Of a stretch of 64,000 nucleotides of DNA, positions 28,123 to 37,745 are shown piece after piece. The stretch lies in contig NZ_NPBF01000017.1 in NCBI RefSeq assembly GCF_002272135.1, forward strand, positions 39,876-103,875, read 5' to 3'. The DNA is from Virgibacillus sp. 7505. GTDB lineage: Bacteria > Bacillota > Bacilli > Bacillales > Amphibacillaceae. Position 1 is the first letter of the stretch. Each line of letters opens with the position of its first letter. A program made the translations under genes and the position numbers. The notes beneath the pieces are model-generated. The model did no database searches. It was not told where the DNA came from and was given only the letters and a program-made list of their open reading frames with translations.

Positions 28123-29247
28123 GTGAGTAAGCGGGATTACTACGATGTGCTTGGCGTCGGGAAAGATGCCTCGAAGGAAGAAATTAAAAAAGCATATCGC
28201 AAACTTGCGCGCCAATACCACCCAGATGTGAATAAGGCGGAAGATGCAGCCGATAAGTTCAAAGAGGCAAAAGAAGCCTATGAAGTACTCGGCAATGAAC
28301 AAAAGCGTACCCAGTATGATCAATTTGGCCACGCAGGCCCGCAGAGCCAAGGCTTCGGGGGAGCTGGAGCCCAAGATTTTGGCGGTTTTGGCGACATTTT
28401 CGATATGTTCTTTGGCGGCGGCGGACGCCGCAGTGATCCGAACGCACCACGTCAAGGCGCAGATTTGCAATACAGTATGACGCTCAGCTTCGAGGAAGCT
28501 ATTTTTGGTAAGGAAACAGATATTGAGATACCGAAAGAAGAGGAATGTGATACTTGTCACGGTTCAGGAGCCAAACCAGGCACCAAGCCGAAGACTTGTA
28601 CGCATTGTAACGGAAGCGGACAGCTTAATGTCGAACAAAATACACCATTTGGCCGTGTTGTGAACCGTCGCGTATGTAATACATGTAATGGAACAGGTAA
28701 GATCATTCCAGATAAATGTAAGACTTGCAGTGGTTCCGGCCGTGTGCGTAAACGCAACAAAATCCATATCAAAGTCCCTGCGGGAATTGACGATGGCCAG
28801 CAAATCCGTGTATCCGGTAAAGGAGAAGCAGGTGTCAATGGAGGACCTCCAGGAGATCTTTATGTTGTCATTCAAGTACGCAGCCATGAGTTCTTTGACC
28901 GTGAAGGCGATAATATTTATTGTGAAATGCCGATTACATTTGCTCAAGCAGCACTTGGTGATGAAATTGAAGTGCCGACGGTTCATGGCGCAGTGAATCT
29001 TAAAGTTCCAGCAGGTACGCAAACAGGACGTACATTCCGTTTGAAAGGCAAAGGATCACCGAATGTGCGCGGGTATGGTCAAGGGGACCAACATGTGAAA
29101 ATTCGTGTTGTAACACCTACGAATTTATCGGATCGTCAGAAGGAGCTATTGCGTGAGCTCAACGATATAAGCGGTAATGACCCAACCGACGAACAGCATG
29201 ACAATATTTTCACACGTATGAGACGTGCGTTCAAAGGTGAGTCTTAA
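28123..29247 (+). CDS. dnaJ: Chaperone protein DnaJ (Hsp40)
   Basis: 374 aa from the GTG at 28123, which gives the usual [11 protein letters not shown] start; a TTG two codons earlier is the alternative. J domain with HPD at 33-35, Gly/Phe-rich region (about 75-100), four CxxCxGxG zinc repeats (about 145-205: [32 protein letters not shown]) and the C-terminal substrate domains. Stimulates DnaK ATPase. Confidence 0.97.
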   Translation: MSKRDYYDVLGVGKDASKEEIKKAYRKLARQYHPDVNKAEDAADKFKEAKEAYEVLGNEQKRTQYDQFGHAGPQSQGFGGAGAQDFGGFGDIFDMFFGGGGRRSDPNAPRQGADLQYSMTLSFEEAIFGKETDIEIPKEEECDTCHGSGAKPGTKPKTCTHCNGSGQLNVEQNTPFGRVVNRRVCNTCNGTGKIIPDKCKTCSGSGRVRKRNKIHIKVPAGIDDGQQIRVSGKGEAGVNGGPPGDLYVVIQVRSHEFFDREGDNIYCEMPITFAQAALGDEIEVPTVHGAVNLKVPAGTQTGRTFRLKGKGSPNVRGYGQGDQHVKIRVVTPTNLSDRQKELLRELNDISGNDPTDEQHDNIFTRMRRAFKGES

Positions 29248-29266
29248 TAAAAGGAGTGACGTGTAC

Positions 29267-30205
29267 GTGAAATGGGCGGAGCTGTGTATCCATACTACGA
29301 ATGAAGCGATTGAGCCAATTTCGAATATCCTGCATGAAGCAGGTGCCAGTGGTGTTGTAATCCAGGACCCAGAGGACTTGGTCAAAGATCATAAAACGAC
29401 GTTCGGTGAAATCTATGCGTTGGATCCAAAAGATTATCCAGCAGAAGGCATCTTTGTGAAAGCATATTTGCCTCTTAACAGCTTTTTGAATGAATCGGTG
29501 AATGAGATCAAAGCAGCGATCACAAATCTGAAAGAATATCAGATTGATATTGGTGCAAATGATGTGACAGTCAGTGAAGTAGATGAAGAGGATTGGTCTA
29601 CCGCTTGGAAGAAATATTACAAACCGGTGAAGATCTCCGAAAAGTTCACCATCATACCTACATGGGAAGAGTACACACCGGTAGCAAGTGATGAAGTGAT
29701 CATGGAACTTGATCCTGGCATGGCTTTTGGTACAGGAACTCACCCGACGACGGTACTTAGTGTACAGGCAATCGAACGTTATATAACGAAAGGCGACATT
29801 GTCATTGATGTTGGTTCTGGTTCTGGTGTACTGAGCATCGCTGCCGTACTGCTCGGTGCTGAGCATGTACATGCATTCGACCTCGATGATGTGGCGGTAA
29901 ACAGTACCAAGGTCAATGCAGAGCTGAATCAAGCAGCTGACCGCATTACGGCCAGTGCGAATAATTTGCTCGAAGGCGTTGAGGTGGAAGCGGACGTTAT
30001 TGTATCGAATATCCTTGCTGAAATCATTTTGAAATTCACAGATGACGCGTATAAATTGATCAAACCAGGTGGTCTGTTCATTACGAGCGGCATTATCAGC
30101 CAGAAGAAAGGCGACGTAAAAGAAGCCTTGATAAAAACTGGTTTCGATATTGTTGAAGTCAATGAAATGGAAGATTGGGTTGCCATCATTGCAAAGAAGA
30201 ATTAA
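29267..30205 (+). CDS. prmA: Ribosomal protein L11 methyltransferase PrmA
   Basis: 312 aa from the GTG at 29267, giving MKWAELCIHTTNEA, the family start. AAGGAG lies 10 bases upstream; a GTG two codons earlier is possible. SAM motif I IDVGSGSGVLSIAA near residue 180, the NILAEI substrate-site motif near 247. Trimethylates L11. Follows dnaJ in the heat-shock cluster as in other bacilli. Confidence 0.95.
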   Translation: MKWAELCIHTTNEAIEPISNILHEAGASGVVIQDPEDLVKDHKTTFGEIYALDPKDYPAEGIFVKAYLPLNSFLNESVNEIKAAITNLKEYQIDIGANDVTVSEVDEEDWSTAWKKYYKPVKISEKFTIIPTWEEYTPVASDEVIMELDPGMAFGTGTHPTTVLSVQAIERYITKGDIVIDVGSGSGVLSIAAVLLGAEHVHAFDLDDVAVNSTKVNAELNQAADRITASANNLLEGVEVEADVIVSNILAEIILKFTDDAYKLIKPGGLFITSGIISQKKGDVKEALIKTGFDIVEVNEMEDWVAIIAKKN

Positions 30206-30220
30206 GGCAGAGGTGAGCAT

Positions 30221-30967
30221 ATGCAGCGCTATTTCGTAGAAGCTGCCAATTGGCAGGATAACCGGATTACGTTGAATGGACAGGACGCTCATCATATCAA
30301 TCGGGTGATGCGGATGAAAACAGGCGATAATATCATCTGTGTCCATCCGGATGGGCATGCCGCAAAATGTGAGATTGACGAATTGGTGTCAGATCATGTT
30401 ACTGTCTCCGTAGTTGAAAAAGTCGATATGAATACTGAAATGCCAGTATCAGTAACGATTGCCCAAGGGCTTCCCAAGGGTGACAAACTGGAATGGATCG
30501 TGCAGAAAGGAACGGAATTGGGTGCAGCTGCATTTGCTCCTTTCCAAGCTGCTCGTTCCGTTGTAAAATGGGACGAGAAAAAGAAGGACAAAAAACGGCA
30601 GCGCCTTGAAAAGATTGCCAAAGAAGCTGCCGAGCAGTCCAGCCGTTTGATAATACCGGCAATAAAGGATGTGCAAACCTTCCAAATGCTGCTTGATAGC
30701 AGCGATACATACAAGCACAAATTGTTCGCTTATGAAGAAGCGGCAAAAGGATTGAAGGCAGAACCGCTTCGATCTGTTTTCCAGCACATTTCCCCATCAG
30801 ACAATGTGCTTGTCGTAATCGGACCAGAGGGCGGCTTCAGTGAATCAGAAGCTGATGCGCTTCAAAATGCGGGTTTTGCACCTATCAGGCTCGGACCTCG
30901 AATTTTGCGCACAGAGACCGCTCCACTGTATATGTTGGCTAGTCTATCGTACCATTTTGAAGAATGA
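30221..30967 (+). CDS. rsmE: 16S rRNA (uracil(1498)-N(3))-methyltransferase RsmE
   Basis: 248 aa. N-terminal PUA-like domain (HHINRVMRMKTGD) and a knotted SPOUT methyltransferase domain with VVIGPEGGFSESEAD near residue 200 and LGPRILRTETAPLYML at the end. Overlaps the upstream part of the mtaB leader. Confidence 0.96.
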   Translation: MQRYFVEAANWQDNRITLNGQDAHHINRVMRMKTGDNIICVHPDGHAAKCEIDELVSDHVTVSVVEKVDMNTEMPVSVTIAQGLPKGDKLEWIVQKGTELGAAAFAPFQAARSVVKWDEKKKDKKRQRLEKIAKEAAEQSSRLIIPAIKDVQTFQMLLDSSDTYKHKLFAYEEAAKGLKAEPLRSVFQHISPSDNVLVVIGPEGGFSESEADALQNAGFAPIRLGPRILRTETAPLYMLASLSYHFEE

Positions 30968-30978
30968 GGTGTTTTACC

Positions 30979-32325
30979 ATGCCTACAGTGGCATTCCACA
31001 CATTAGGTTGTAAAGTGAACCATTATGAGACAGAAGGTATTTGGCAGAAGTTCAAAGCCCAAGGCTATGAAAGGGTGGATTTTGATCACCAGTCAGACGT
31101 GTACGTTATCAACACTTGCACGGTTACGAATACTGGAGATAAAAAAAGCCGCCAAGTCATTCGCCGGGCAGTACGTAAAAATCCTGAGGGCGTCATTTGT
31201 GTAACCGGATGTTATGCGCAAACGTCCCCTGGTGAAATCATGGAGATTCCGGGAGTGGACATCGTAGTTGGCACGCAGGGCCGGGACAAGATGATTGAGC
31301 ATATCGAGGAATTCAAGGTGAAGAAGGAACCGATCAACGGCGTTTCGAACATCATGAAAAACCGTGTCTTCGAGGAAATGGATGTACCAGCCTTCACCGA
31401 CCGTACGCGTGCATCGCTGAAAATCCAGGAAGGCTGCAATAACTTCTGCACTTTCTGTATCATTCCTTGGTCCCGCGGATTGCTGCGTTCCCGTAACCCT
31501 GAGGACGTCATGAAGCAGGCTCAGCAGCTTGTGGACGCTGGCTACAAGGAAATCGTCCTTACAGGGATTCATACAGCAGGATACGGCGAGGATATGCAGG
31601 ATTACAATTTTGCTAAATTGCTGCGGGAATTGGAGGCGAATGTACGTGGATTGAAACGAATCCGTATTTCCTCCATTGAGGCAAGCCAGATTACGGATGA
31701 GGTCATTCAGGTACTGGATGAGTCTGAGAAAATCGTGCGTCATTTGCATATCCCGCTTCAATCTGGATCTGATTCCGTTTTAAAACGCATGCGCCGCAAG
31801 TATTCTTCAGACTTTTACCGCAGTAAAATCGATAAAGTGAAGAAAGCTTTGCCTAACCTTGCCATTACGAGTGATGTGATTGTCGGCTTCCCAGGTGAGA
31901 CAGAAGAGGAATTCATGGAAACATATCGTTTCATTCAAGAAATCGGTTATAGCGAGCTCCATGTGTTCCCTTATTCCAAGCGTACAGGAACACCTGCTGC
32001 ACGTATGGCAGACCAAGTGGACGACGAGACAAAGAATGAGCGTGTCCACCGTCTGATTACACTTTCGGATCAGCAAGCGAAAGAATATGCTTCTCAATTC
32101 GAAAATGAAGTATTGGAAGTCATTCCAGAAGAGCTTTTTGACGAAAACGAATCCGACACATTATATGTCGGCTATACAGATAACTATTTGAAAGTGAAAT
32201 TCGAGGCAACACCGGACATGATCGGTAAGATTGTCCGTGTTAAGCTGACTAAGGCTGGCTATCCGTATAATGAAGGCCAATTCGTCCGGGTAATGGATGA
32301 TGAGGAAGCAAGTGTAACTATCTAA
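30979..32325 (+). CDS. mtaB: tRNA t6A37 methylthiotransferase MtaB
   Basis: 448 aa from the ATG at 30979 (GAGGTG 7 bases upstream), giving MPTVAFHTLGCKVNHYET. Three parts: the N-terminal UPF0004 domain with cysteines for the auxiliary cluster (LGCKVN, NTCTVTN, VTGCYAQ), the radical SAM domain with CNNFCTFCIIPWSRG near residue 150, and a C-terminal TRAM domain. Converts t6A37 to ms2t6A37 in tRNA. B. subtilis yqeV. Confidence 0.96.
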   Translation: MPTVAFHTLGCKVNHYETEGIWQKFKAQGYERVDFDHQSDVYVINTCTVTNTGDKKSRQVIRRAVRKNPEGVICVTGCYAQTSPGEIMEIPGVDIVVGTQGRDKMIEHIEEFKVKKEPINGVSNIMKNRVFEEMDVPAFTDRTRASLKIQEGCNNFCTFCIIPWSRGLLRSRNPEDVMKQAQQLVDAGYKEIVLTGIHTAGYGEDMQDYNFAKLLRELEANVRGLKRIRISSIEASQITDEVIQVLDESEKIVRHLHIPLQSGSDSVLKRMRRKYSSDFYRSKIDKVKKALPNLAITSDVIVGFPGETEEEFMETYRFIQEIGYSELHVFPYSKRTGTPAARMADQVDDETKNERVHRLITLSDQQAKEYASQFENEVLEVIPEELFDENESDTLYVGYTDNYLKVKFEATPDMIGKIVRVKLTKAGYPYNEGQFVRVMDDEEASVTI

Positions 32326-32351
32326 CTTGACTATAAAAGGAGTTATTTCTC

Positions 32352-33017
32352 TTGGAAAATATCGCTGGATATATTGATCACACACTTTTAAAGCCTGATG
32401 CTACAAAGGAACAAATCGATGTAATTGTTGAGGAAGCGGCAACCCATAAATTCGCTTCTGTTTGTGTAAATCCGTATTGGGTTTCTCATTGTGCAGATCA
32501 GCTTAAAGGTACAGATGTGAAAGTATGTACTGTTATCGGATTCCCTCTTGGCGCTTCGACTAGCGCGGTAAAAGCTTTGGAAACTAAGGACGCTATTGAA
32601 AAAGGTGCTGGTGAGATCGATATGGTCATCAATGTCGGTGCTTTGAAATCAGGCGATTTAGAGACTGTTGAGTCTGACATTCGTGCAGTTGTGGAAGCAG
32701 CAGCAGGTGTACTGACGAAAGTGATTATCGAGACTTCATTATTGACTGATGAAGAAAAAGTAACAGCTTGTGAGCTTGCTGTAAAAGCTGGAGCTGATTT
32801 CGTCAAAACTTCCACTGGTTTTTCCGGCGGTGGTGCAACAGTGGAAGATATCAAATTGATGCGTAAGACAGTCGGTCCGGACATCGGTGTAAAGGCCTCC
32901 GGCGGTGTGCGTGACCGCGAAGCTACACTGGCTATGATCGAAGCAGGTGCTACTCGCATCGGTGCCAGCGCAGGTGTTCAGATCATCGCAGGCGTTGCTG
33001 GAAGCAGCGATTATTAA
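32352..33017 (+). CDS. deoC: Deoxyribose-phosphate aldolase
   Basis: 221 aa from a TTG with AAGGAG 9 bases upstream. TIM-barrel class I aldolase. The Schiff-base lysine lies in DFVKTSTGF near residue 155, and the second lysine in [10 protein letters not shown] near 183; [12 protein letters not shown] opens the barrel. Splits 2-deoxyribose 5-phosphate into glyceraldehyde 3-phosphate and acetaldehyde. In B. subtilis this position after mtaB is taken by yqeW, and deoC lies elsewhere beside nupC and pdp. Confidence 0.96.
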   Translation: MENIAGYIDHTLLKPDATKEQIDVIVEEAATHKFASVCVNPYWVSHCADQLKGTDVKVCTVIGFPLGASTSAVKALETKDAIEKGAGEIDMVINVGALKSGDLETVESDIRAVVEAAAGVLTKVIIETSLLTDEEKVTACELAVKAGADFVKTSTGFSGGGATVEDIKLMRKTVGPDIGVKASGGVRDREATLAMIEAGATRIGASAGVQIIAGVAGSSDY

Positions 33018-33056
33018 GAAGTAATTATGAAATGTGCGTGATTATGCACCTTTCTA

Positions 33057-33085
33057 TTGACCAGGATTTAGCATTATATTATAAT
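33057..33085 (+). promoter_or_regulatory. Strong sigma-A promoter of rpsU
   Basis: TTGACC, 17 bases, TATAAT. Confidence 0.9.
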
Positions 33086-33094
33086 GAGCAAAGA

Positions 33095-33114
33095 CATATG
33101 CAGCAGTGCATATG
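33095..33114 (+). promoter_or_regulatory. Inverted repeat at the 5' end of the rpsU leader
   Basis: CATATGCA-GCAG-TGCATATG, 8 bp perfect, starting within a few bases of the expected transcription start. May stabilise the message or be a control site. Confidence 0.45.
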
Positions 33115-33156
33115 AGTTAGCACATTGTTGTATGCTTCGGAGGGAGGGAAATTAGC

Positions 33157-33330
33157 ATGTCAAACACTACTCGCGTTCGCAAAAACGAGTCTCTTGAAGA
33201 TGCTCTTCGTCGCTTTAAGCGCACTGTTTCTAAAAGCGGTACTCTATCTGAATACCGTAAGCGTGAATTTTACGAAAAACCTAGTGTACGTCGCAAGAAA
33301 AAATCTGAGGCGGCTAGAAAGCGTAAGTAA
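33157..33330 (+). CDS. rpsU: 30S ribosomal protein S21
   Basis: 57 aa, very basic. [20 protein letters not shown] is the S21 signature, followed by [28 protein letters not shown] upstream. Transcribed with yqeY from the strong promoter at 33057-33085. Confidence 0.97.
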   Translation: MSNTTRVRKNESLEDALRRFKRTVSKSGTLSEYRKREFYEKPSVRRKKKSEAARKRK

Positions 33331-33351
33331 GCAAAGAGGGTGCAAAGAGAT

Positions 33352-33798
33352 ATGTCATTAACAGAACGTCTGAACCAGGATATGAAGACTGCCATGAAAG
33401 CAAGGGATAAAGAAACGCTCAGCGTAATCCGTATGGTGAAAGCTGCCCTGCAGAATGAAGCAATTCGTACTGGAAATGACACGCTGTCAGAAGATGAAGA
33501 ACTTACCGTTTTATCTCGTGAGGTAAAACAACGAAAAGATTCCCTCCAAGAATTCCAAGAAGCTGGACGCGATGATCTTGCCCAGAAGCTTGAAGCGGAG
33601 CTTCAAGTCTTGAAAGATTATATGCCCGAACAGCTTTCGGAAGAAGAACTTGAAGACATTATTAAACAGACCATCACGGAGGTAGGAGCTACTTCCAAGA
33701 AAGACATGGGCTCAGTCATGAGCGCTGTTATGCCGAAAGTTAAAGGCAAAACCGATGGTTCTTTAGTTAATAAAATCGTGAATAAGCACTTGTCTTAA
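33352..33798 (+). CDS. yqeY: YqeY/GatB-like domain protein
   Basis: 148 aa from the ATG at 33352 ([19 protein letters not shown]); an in-frame GTG at 33340 would add four residues. Two helical domains related to the tail domain of GatB: AALQNEAI and [20 protein letters not shown], then [20 protein letters not shown]. Thought to interact with tRNA or translation factors, not proven. Follows rpsU as in most Bacilli. Confidence 0.93.
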   Translation: MSLTERLNQDMKTAMKARDKETLSVIRMVKAALQNEAIRTGNDTLSEDEELTVLSREVKQRKDSLQEFQEAGRDDLAQKLEAELQVLKDYMPEQLSEEELEDIIKQTITEVGATSKKDMGSVMSAVMPKVKGKTDGSLVNKIVNKHLS

Positions 33799-33822
33799 CT
33801 GATAGTTATATGAATATCTAAA

Positions 33823-33863
33823 AGGAAAACCCAATCATGAATGATTGGGTTTTCTGCTTTTTT
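33823..33863 (+). terminator. Terminator of rpsU-yqeY
   Basis: GAAAACCCAATCA-TGAA-TGATTGGGTTTTC followed by TGCTTTTTT. Confidence 0.93.
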
Positions 33864-33882
33864 ACGAAAGTTTATCTACATA

Positions 33883-33908
33883 TGAAACCTTTTCTTTATC
33901 CAAGCGTA
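33883..33908 (+). promoter_or_regulatory. Sigma-W-type promoter of nfeD-floA
   Basis: TGAAAC, 16 bases, CGTA, an exact match to the extracytoplasmic sigma-W consensus. The matching B. subtilis operon yqeZ-yqfA-yqfB is a known sigma-W target induced by envelope stress. Confidence 0.85.
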
Positions 33909-33964
33909 TAAGTTAACGTACATAACAACTGTAAACGAAACCAGTCGGGGTCAGGAGGATTTCT

Positions 33965-34666
33965 ATGCTGCAATATATCACACTTCCAAGTCTTCAAACA
34001 GCGATGCACAGCTTCGGCGAAACAATGCAGACGTGGATCACTTCTCCGGTTCTTGTGACAATCCTGCTTTCCATAGCTTTTGCTGGATTGGCTGTCGAGA
34101 TGTTCACACCCGGCTTTGGAGCGGGTGGGATACTTGGAATCATTGCTGGAGGAATGTTTCTTTACGGTCACATTGCGGCAGGACTAGCAACCAATACGGA
34201 TATTCTGCTTTTGACTGCAGCCATCATTTTACTTGTCTTGGAATTATTCGTACCTGGAGGCATAATGGGCATACTTGGTATGATCGGGTTACTATGGGCG
34301 CTTTTTTCTATGGCGGCAGATAGAACCGATATGATGATGAGTGTAAGTATTGCATTCGTGGTCACCGTTTTGGCTGTTGTATATGTCATTCGCATTGTCG
34401 GATTTGAAAAAGGGATGTTCAAGCCGATGATACTCCAGGAAACACTCAAGCCGGATACGCTTCCTAGCTTGACAGTCCTGATTGGTAAACGTGGTGTAGC
34501 GAAAACACCCTTGCGCCCGTCAGGTACAGCCGATATTGATGGCAGGGTAATGGATGTCATCACTGAAGGCAGGTATGTTGCCAAAGGATCGGGAATAGTT
34601 GTTATCCGTACAGAAGGCACGAAAATCATCGTCAGTCCTCTGACGAACAAGGAGGAAACAGAATGA
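33965..34666 (+). CDS. NfeD family membrane protein, form without protease domain
   Basis: 233 aa. A short amphipathic N-terminus, a block of four or five membrane helices (about 28-145) and the C-terminal OB-fold NfeD domain (about 165-230) with [21 protein letters not shown] sequence and [19 protein letters not shown]. The B. subtilis homologue YqeZ is nearly twice as long because it begins with a ClpP-like serine protease domain. That domain is absent here, and only 166 bases separate the start from the previous gene, so it has not simply been missed. Partner of the flotillin FloA; the genes overlap by 4 bases (ATGA). Confidence 0.88.
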   Translation: MLQYITLPSLQTAMHSFGETMQTWITSPVLVTILLSIAFAGLAVEMFTPGFGAGGILGIIAGGMFLYGHIAAGLATNTDILLLTAAIILLVLELFVPGGIMGILGMIGLLWALFSMAADRTDMMMSVSIAFVVTVLAVVYVIRIVGFEKGMFKPMILQETLKPDTLPSLTVLIGKRGVAKTPLRPSGTADIDGRVMDVITEGRYVAKGSGIVVIRTEGTKIIVSPLTNKEETE

Positions 34667-35649
34667 ATCAAGATATACTAGTACCGATCATTATTGCTGC
34701 AGTCATTTTGATTGCATTGATTATTTTATTCACTTTCGTACCAGTTGCATTATGGATCAGTGCCCTGGCAGCAGGTGTCCGTATCAGCATCTTCACATTG
34801 GTAGGGATGCGTTTAAGACGTGTTATCCCATCACGTGTCATCAATCCATTGATTAAAGCCCATAAAGCAGGCTTGAAGGTTGATACAAACCAGCTGGAGA
34901 GTCATTATCTGGCAGGAGGTAATGTCGACCGCGTCGTCAATGCACTTATTGCAGCTCACCGTGCGAATATCGAATTACCATTTGAACGCTCAGCAGCAAT
35001 TGATCTAGCTGGTCGTGATGTATTGGAAGCTGTGCAAATGAGTGTCAATCCGAAAGTGATTGAAACACCGTTCATTTCAGGTGTGGCGATTGATGGTATC
35101 GAAGTGAAGGCGAAAGCTCGTATCACAGTGCGTGCCAATATTGACCGACTTGTGGGTGGTGCCGGAGAGGATACCATCATCGCGCGTGTAGGGGAAGGAA
35201 TTGTCAGTACCATCGGTAGCTCGACCAACCATAAGAATGTATTGGAAAACCCGGATAAAATCTCACACAATGTGTTAGAGCGCGGTTTGGATTCCGGTAC
35301 GGCATTTGAAATTCTGTCCATTGATATCGCAGACATTGATATCGGTAAAAACATTGGAGCGATGCTTCAAACGGATCAGGCAGAGGCAGATAAGAATATC
35401 GCCCAAGCCAAAGCTGAAGAACGTCGTGCGATGGCTGTAGCACAGGAGCAGGAAAACTTAGCCCGCGTACAAGAAATGCGTGCCAAGGTAGTAGAAGCAG
35501 AAGCGGATGTTCCGCTTGCTCTTGCTGAAGCACTGCGTTCAGGTAACATGGGCGTGATGGATTATATGAACTACCAGAACATCAATGCAGATACAACAAT
35601 GCGAGACAGCATTGGTGACTTGTCAAATAATGACGAGGAAGAACGTTAA
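34663..35649 (+). CDS. floA: Flotillin-like protein FloA
   Basis: 328 aa. An N-terminal membrane hairpin (about 5-25 and 28-50), the SPFH/PHB-like domain (to about 230) and an Ala/Glu-rich helical tail ([19 protein letters not shown]) that forms oligomers. Organises ordered membrane microdomains. B. subtilis yqfA. Coupled to the NfeD gene upstream and followed by yqfB in one sigma-W operon. Confidence 0.96.
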   Translation: MNQDILVPIIIAAVILIALIILFTFVPVALWISALAAGVRISIFTLVGMRLRRVIPSRVINPLIKAHKAGLKVDTNQLESHYLAGGNVDRVVNALIAAHRANIELPFERSAAIDLAGRDVLEAVQMSVNPKVIETPFISGVAIDGIEVKAKARITVRANIDRLVGGAGEDTIIARVGEGIVSTIGSSTNHKNVLENPDKISHNVLERGLDSGTAFEILSIDIADIDIGKNIGAMLQTDQAEADKNIAQAKAEERRAMAVAQEQENLARVQEMRAKVVEAEADVPLALAEALRSGNMGVMDYMNYQNINADTTMRDSIGDLSNNDEEER

Positions 35650-35671
35650 GTTTTAGAAAGGTGGCAGGTGC

Positions 35672-36118
35672 ATGTTTGACATTTTGCAATTTCTCGTGCC
35701 GTTAGCAATTGCTGCCATTGCTTTCTTTTTTAACTCCGCAGGTAAAAAAGGAGATCATGATAACGATCCCCGACGCACGCAGCCTCCGGTCAAGAACTGG
35801 CAGGAGAAGCAGCCTCATGCAAGCAGAGAAGATCGTCAGCAGAAACAGAGGCCAGTTAAAGCACCAGAACTGATTCAAGCCGAGCAGAAAGCAGAGGAAT
35901 ATAGAAAACAGACGACAGAGGCAATTCAGCAAGCTTTGGAAGTGCGCAGTGCCTCCTCTGTCCGTCGTCAGGATGATAAAGACCAACCTCTAGCTAAGCC
36001 AATCAAGCTGAAACGTCCTACTAGCAGACAATTAGCAGAACAGGTTCTCTGGTCTGAGATACTCGGAGAACCACGTGCGAAAAAACCGCATCGCGCTTTC
36101 AACAAGCGAGTCCAATAA
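35672..36118 (+). CDS. YqfB-like protein, third gene of the floA operon
   Basis: 148 aa. One N-terminal membrane helix (about 4-22) followed by a long hydrophilic region rich in Gln, Lys and Arg, with a Glu/Gln coiled-coil-prone stretch (IQAEQKAEEYRKQTTEAIQQ). The C-terminal block SRQLAEQVLWSEILGEPRA is the likely conserved motif. Function unknown. Position matches B. subtilis yqfB, but length and sequence are too variable to be sure of orthology. AAAGGTGG precedes the ATG. Confidence 0.75.
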   Translation: MFDILQFLVPLAIAAIAFFFNSAGKKGDHDNDPRRTQPPVKNWQEKQPHASREDRQQKQRPVKAPELIQAEQKAEEYRKQTTEAIQQALEVRSASSVRRQDDKDQPLAKPIKLKRPTSRQLAEQVLWSEILGEPRAKKPHRAFNKRVQ

Positions 36119-36135
36119 TGGGCTCGCTTTTTTCG
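36105..36135 (+). terminator. Terminator of the nfeD-floA-yqfB operon
   Basis: GCGAGTCC / GGGCTCGC (one G-U) followed by TTTTTTC. Confidence 0.9.
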
Positions 36136-36152
36136 TGCATCAGACTGTTCTC

Positions 36153-36176
36153 ACTTGCCTCTTAGCAACATAGAAT
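36153..36176 (+). promoter_or_regulatory. Candidate sporulation promoter of yqfC
   Basis: CATAGAAT at 36169-36176 fits the sigma-E -10 (CATACAMT) and the sigma-K -10 (CATANNNT). The -35 is weak (only AC at 36153-36154). yqfC-yqfD belong to the sigma-E regulon in B. subtilis. Confidence 0.4.
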
Positions 36177-36198
36177 GTGCAGAGGGGAGCTGATGGAA

Positions 36199-36480
36199 AT
36201 GAAAAAATGGCAGCAGCGGATCGGAAATTGGTTCACCGAGCATTTGGATATGCCTGCTGATGTGGTGCTTGAACTCCCTCGCATTACGACAATCGGCCAT
36301 TTTCATGCATATATCGAAAATCACAGAGGGCTTGTGCTTTTTTCTGATAACGAACTTAGGCTGCGTCTCAACACAGGTTTCCTCCGGATAACAGGGGAAT
36401 CATTCGTACTGAAAGTCATGCTTCCAGAGGAAATCCTGCTCGAAGGCAAAATGAAGGAATTCAAATTCATTGAATCATAA
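36199..36480 (+). CDS. yqfC: Sporulation protein YqfC
   Basis: 93 aa from the ATG at 36199, 9 bases after AGGGGAG; an ATG two codons earlier is too close to it. The block VLELPRITTIGHFHAYIENHRG is the YabP/YqfC family signature. Mother-cell sporulation protein of unknown mechanism; related YabP acts in coat assembly. Confidence 0.92.
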   Translation: MKKWQQRIGNWFTEHLDMPADVVLELPRITTIGHFHAYIENHRGLVLFSDNELRLRLNTGFLRITGESFVLKVMLPEEILLEGKMKEFKFIES

Positions 36481-36504
36481 GGCAAGCGGATCGGGGAGGT
36501 ACGT

Positions 36505-37743
36505 ATGAAGAAGCACACACAGGATATTTATTTTACTGGATATGTGACCGTACTGATAAAAGGGGACAGACCGGAGCTATTTTTTAATCAGCTTGTACAG
36601 GAGAAGGTTCTTGTCTGGGATATCATCAAAACAGACAGTCAGACATGTGAAGCGAAGATAAGGAAACAGGATATAAGCAAGCTTCGCATGCAGCGAAGAG
36701 GGACAGGCTACAAAATTCAGTTCCGCAGCAAGCATGGGTTTCCTTTCCTCTTCACTGCATTGCTGCATAAGAAACCGTTGCTGCTCGGTATAGCCATCAG
36801 CATCCTGTCTATTTTCTTTCTCTCAAATACAGTCTGGAAAATTGAAGTGAAAGGCGTAAGCCCGGAGTTAGAGCATCAAATCGAAACACAGCTGGATGAG
36901 TACGGCGTGCGTTTAGGTGCCTTCAAGCTGACGCTTGGCGCCCCAGTTGATATCCAGCAGCGTTTGTTACAAGATATTCCGGATCTTCTGTGGATAGGAG
37001 TGCAAGAGAAAGGGACAACCTATGCATTGGAAGGTGTACCGAAAACAATCGTTAAAGAAGAAGCACAACCAGGACCTCGGCACCTTGTGGCAAAGAAAAA
37101 AGGTGTTATCGTCGACATGTTTGTATCAGAAGGAGTGCCGCAAGTGGGGGTGCATGATTACGTAGAGCCTGGAGATGTGCTCGTTTCCGGTTTGATCGGG
37201 AATGAACCTCCTCCTATTGACAAGGATCAAAAGGATAAGACAAAGCAGAAAGATACACGTAAGCATGTTGCAGCGACTGGTAAAGTCATCGCACGGACGT
37301 GGTATAATGTGTCTGCAGCAGTTCCGCTAGAAGAAACATATACTGTTCTTAGCGGTAAACAGGAAAATAAATATGCAATTCGGATTGGAGACAATTTCCA
37401 GTTTCCGGTTTGGGGGTTCGGGGAAACTGAGTTCAAGGATTCCCAGGAACAGACTGCTGTACGCCATCTCCGGTTCCTCCGCTGGGAGCTGCCGATCGGG
37501 ATGAGTAAAACGACGGAATACGAACGGGTCACGAAACAAGTGAACCGGACAAAAGAGGAAGCGAGTAAACAGGCTGAAAAATTAGCCAAACAGAATTTAC
37601 AGCTCCAAGTTGGTGCTGATGCTGACATTATTTCTCAAAAAATTTTACATGAGACTGTCGAGAATGGTAAAGTTAGATTAATCTTATACTTTCAAGTAAA
37701 TGAAGATATTGCAACATCTCAACCTATATCTCAAGGAGATTGA
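36505..37743 (+). CDS. yqfD: Sporulation protein YqfD
   Basis: 412 aa. A soluble N-terminus (ITGYVTVLIKGDRPELFFNQ-like start), one membrane helix at about 90-110 (LLLGIAISILSIFFLSN) and a large external domain. GVSPELEHQIETQLDEYGVR and VSEGVPQVGVHDYVEPGDVL are family blocks. Needed for efficient sporulation in B. subtilis; biochemical function unknown. Transcribed with yqfC; its end carries the SD of phoH. Confidence 0.94.
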   Translation: MKKHTQDIYFTGYVTVLIKGDRPELFFNQLVQEKVLVWDIIKTDSQTCEAKIRKQDISKLRMQRRGTGYKIQFRSKHGFPFLFTALLHKKPLLLGIAISILSIFFLSNTVWKIEVKGVSPELEHQIETQLDEYGVRLGAFKLTLGAPVDIQQRLLQDIPDLLWIGVQEKGTTYALEGVPKTIVKEEAQPGPRHLVAKKKGVIVDMFVSEGVPQVGVHDYVEPGDVLVSGLIGNEPPPIDKDQKDKTKQKDTRKHVAATGKVIARTWYNVSAAVPLEETYTVLSGKQENKYAIRIGDNFQFPVWGFGETEFKDSQEQTAVRHLRFLRWELPIGMSKTTEYERVTKQVNRTKEEASKQAEKLAKQNLQLQVGADADIISQKILHETVENGKVRLILYFQVNEDIATSQPISQGD

Positions 37744-37745
37744 TT

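Noticed and set aside
29231..30358. 375-codon minus-strand frame opposite prmA
   Set aside because: Exceptional length but no SD and no recognisable family; the plus-strand PrmA motifs are intact over the same region.
33125..33361. Plus-strand frame overlapping rpsU
   Set aside because: Out of frame with the perfectly conserved S21 protein that occupies the same bases.
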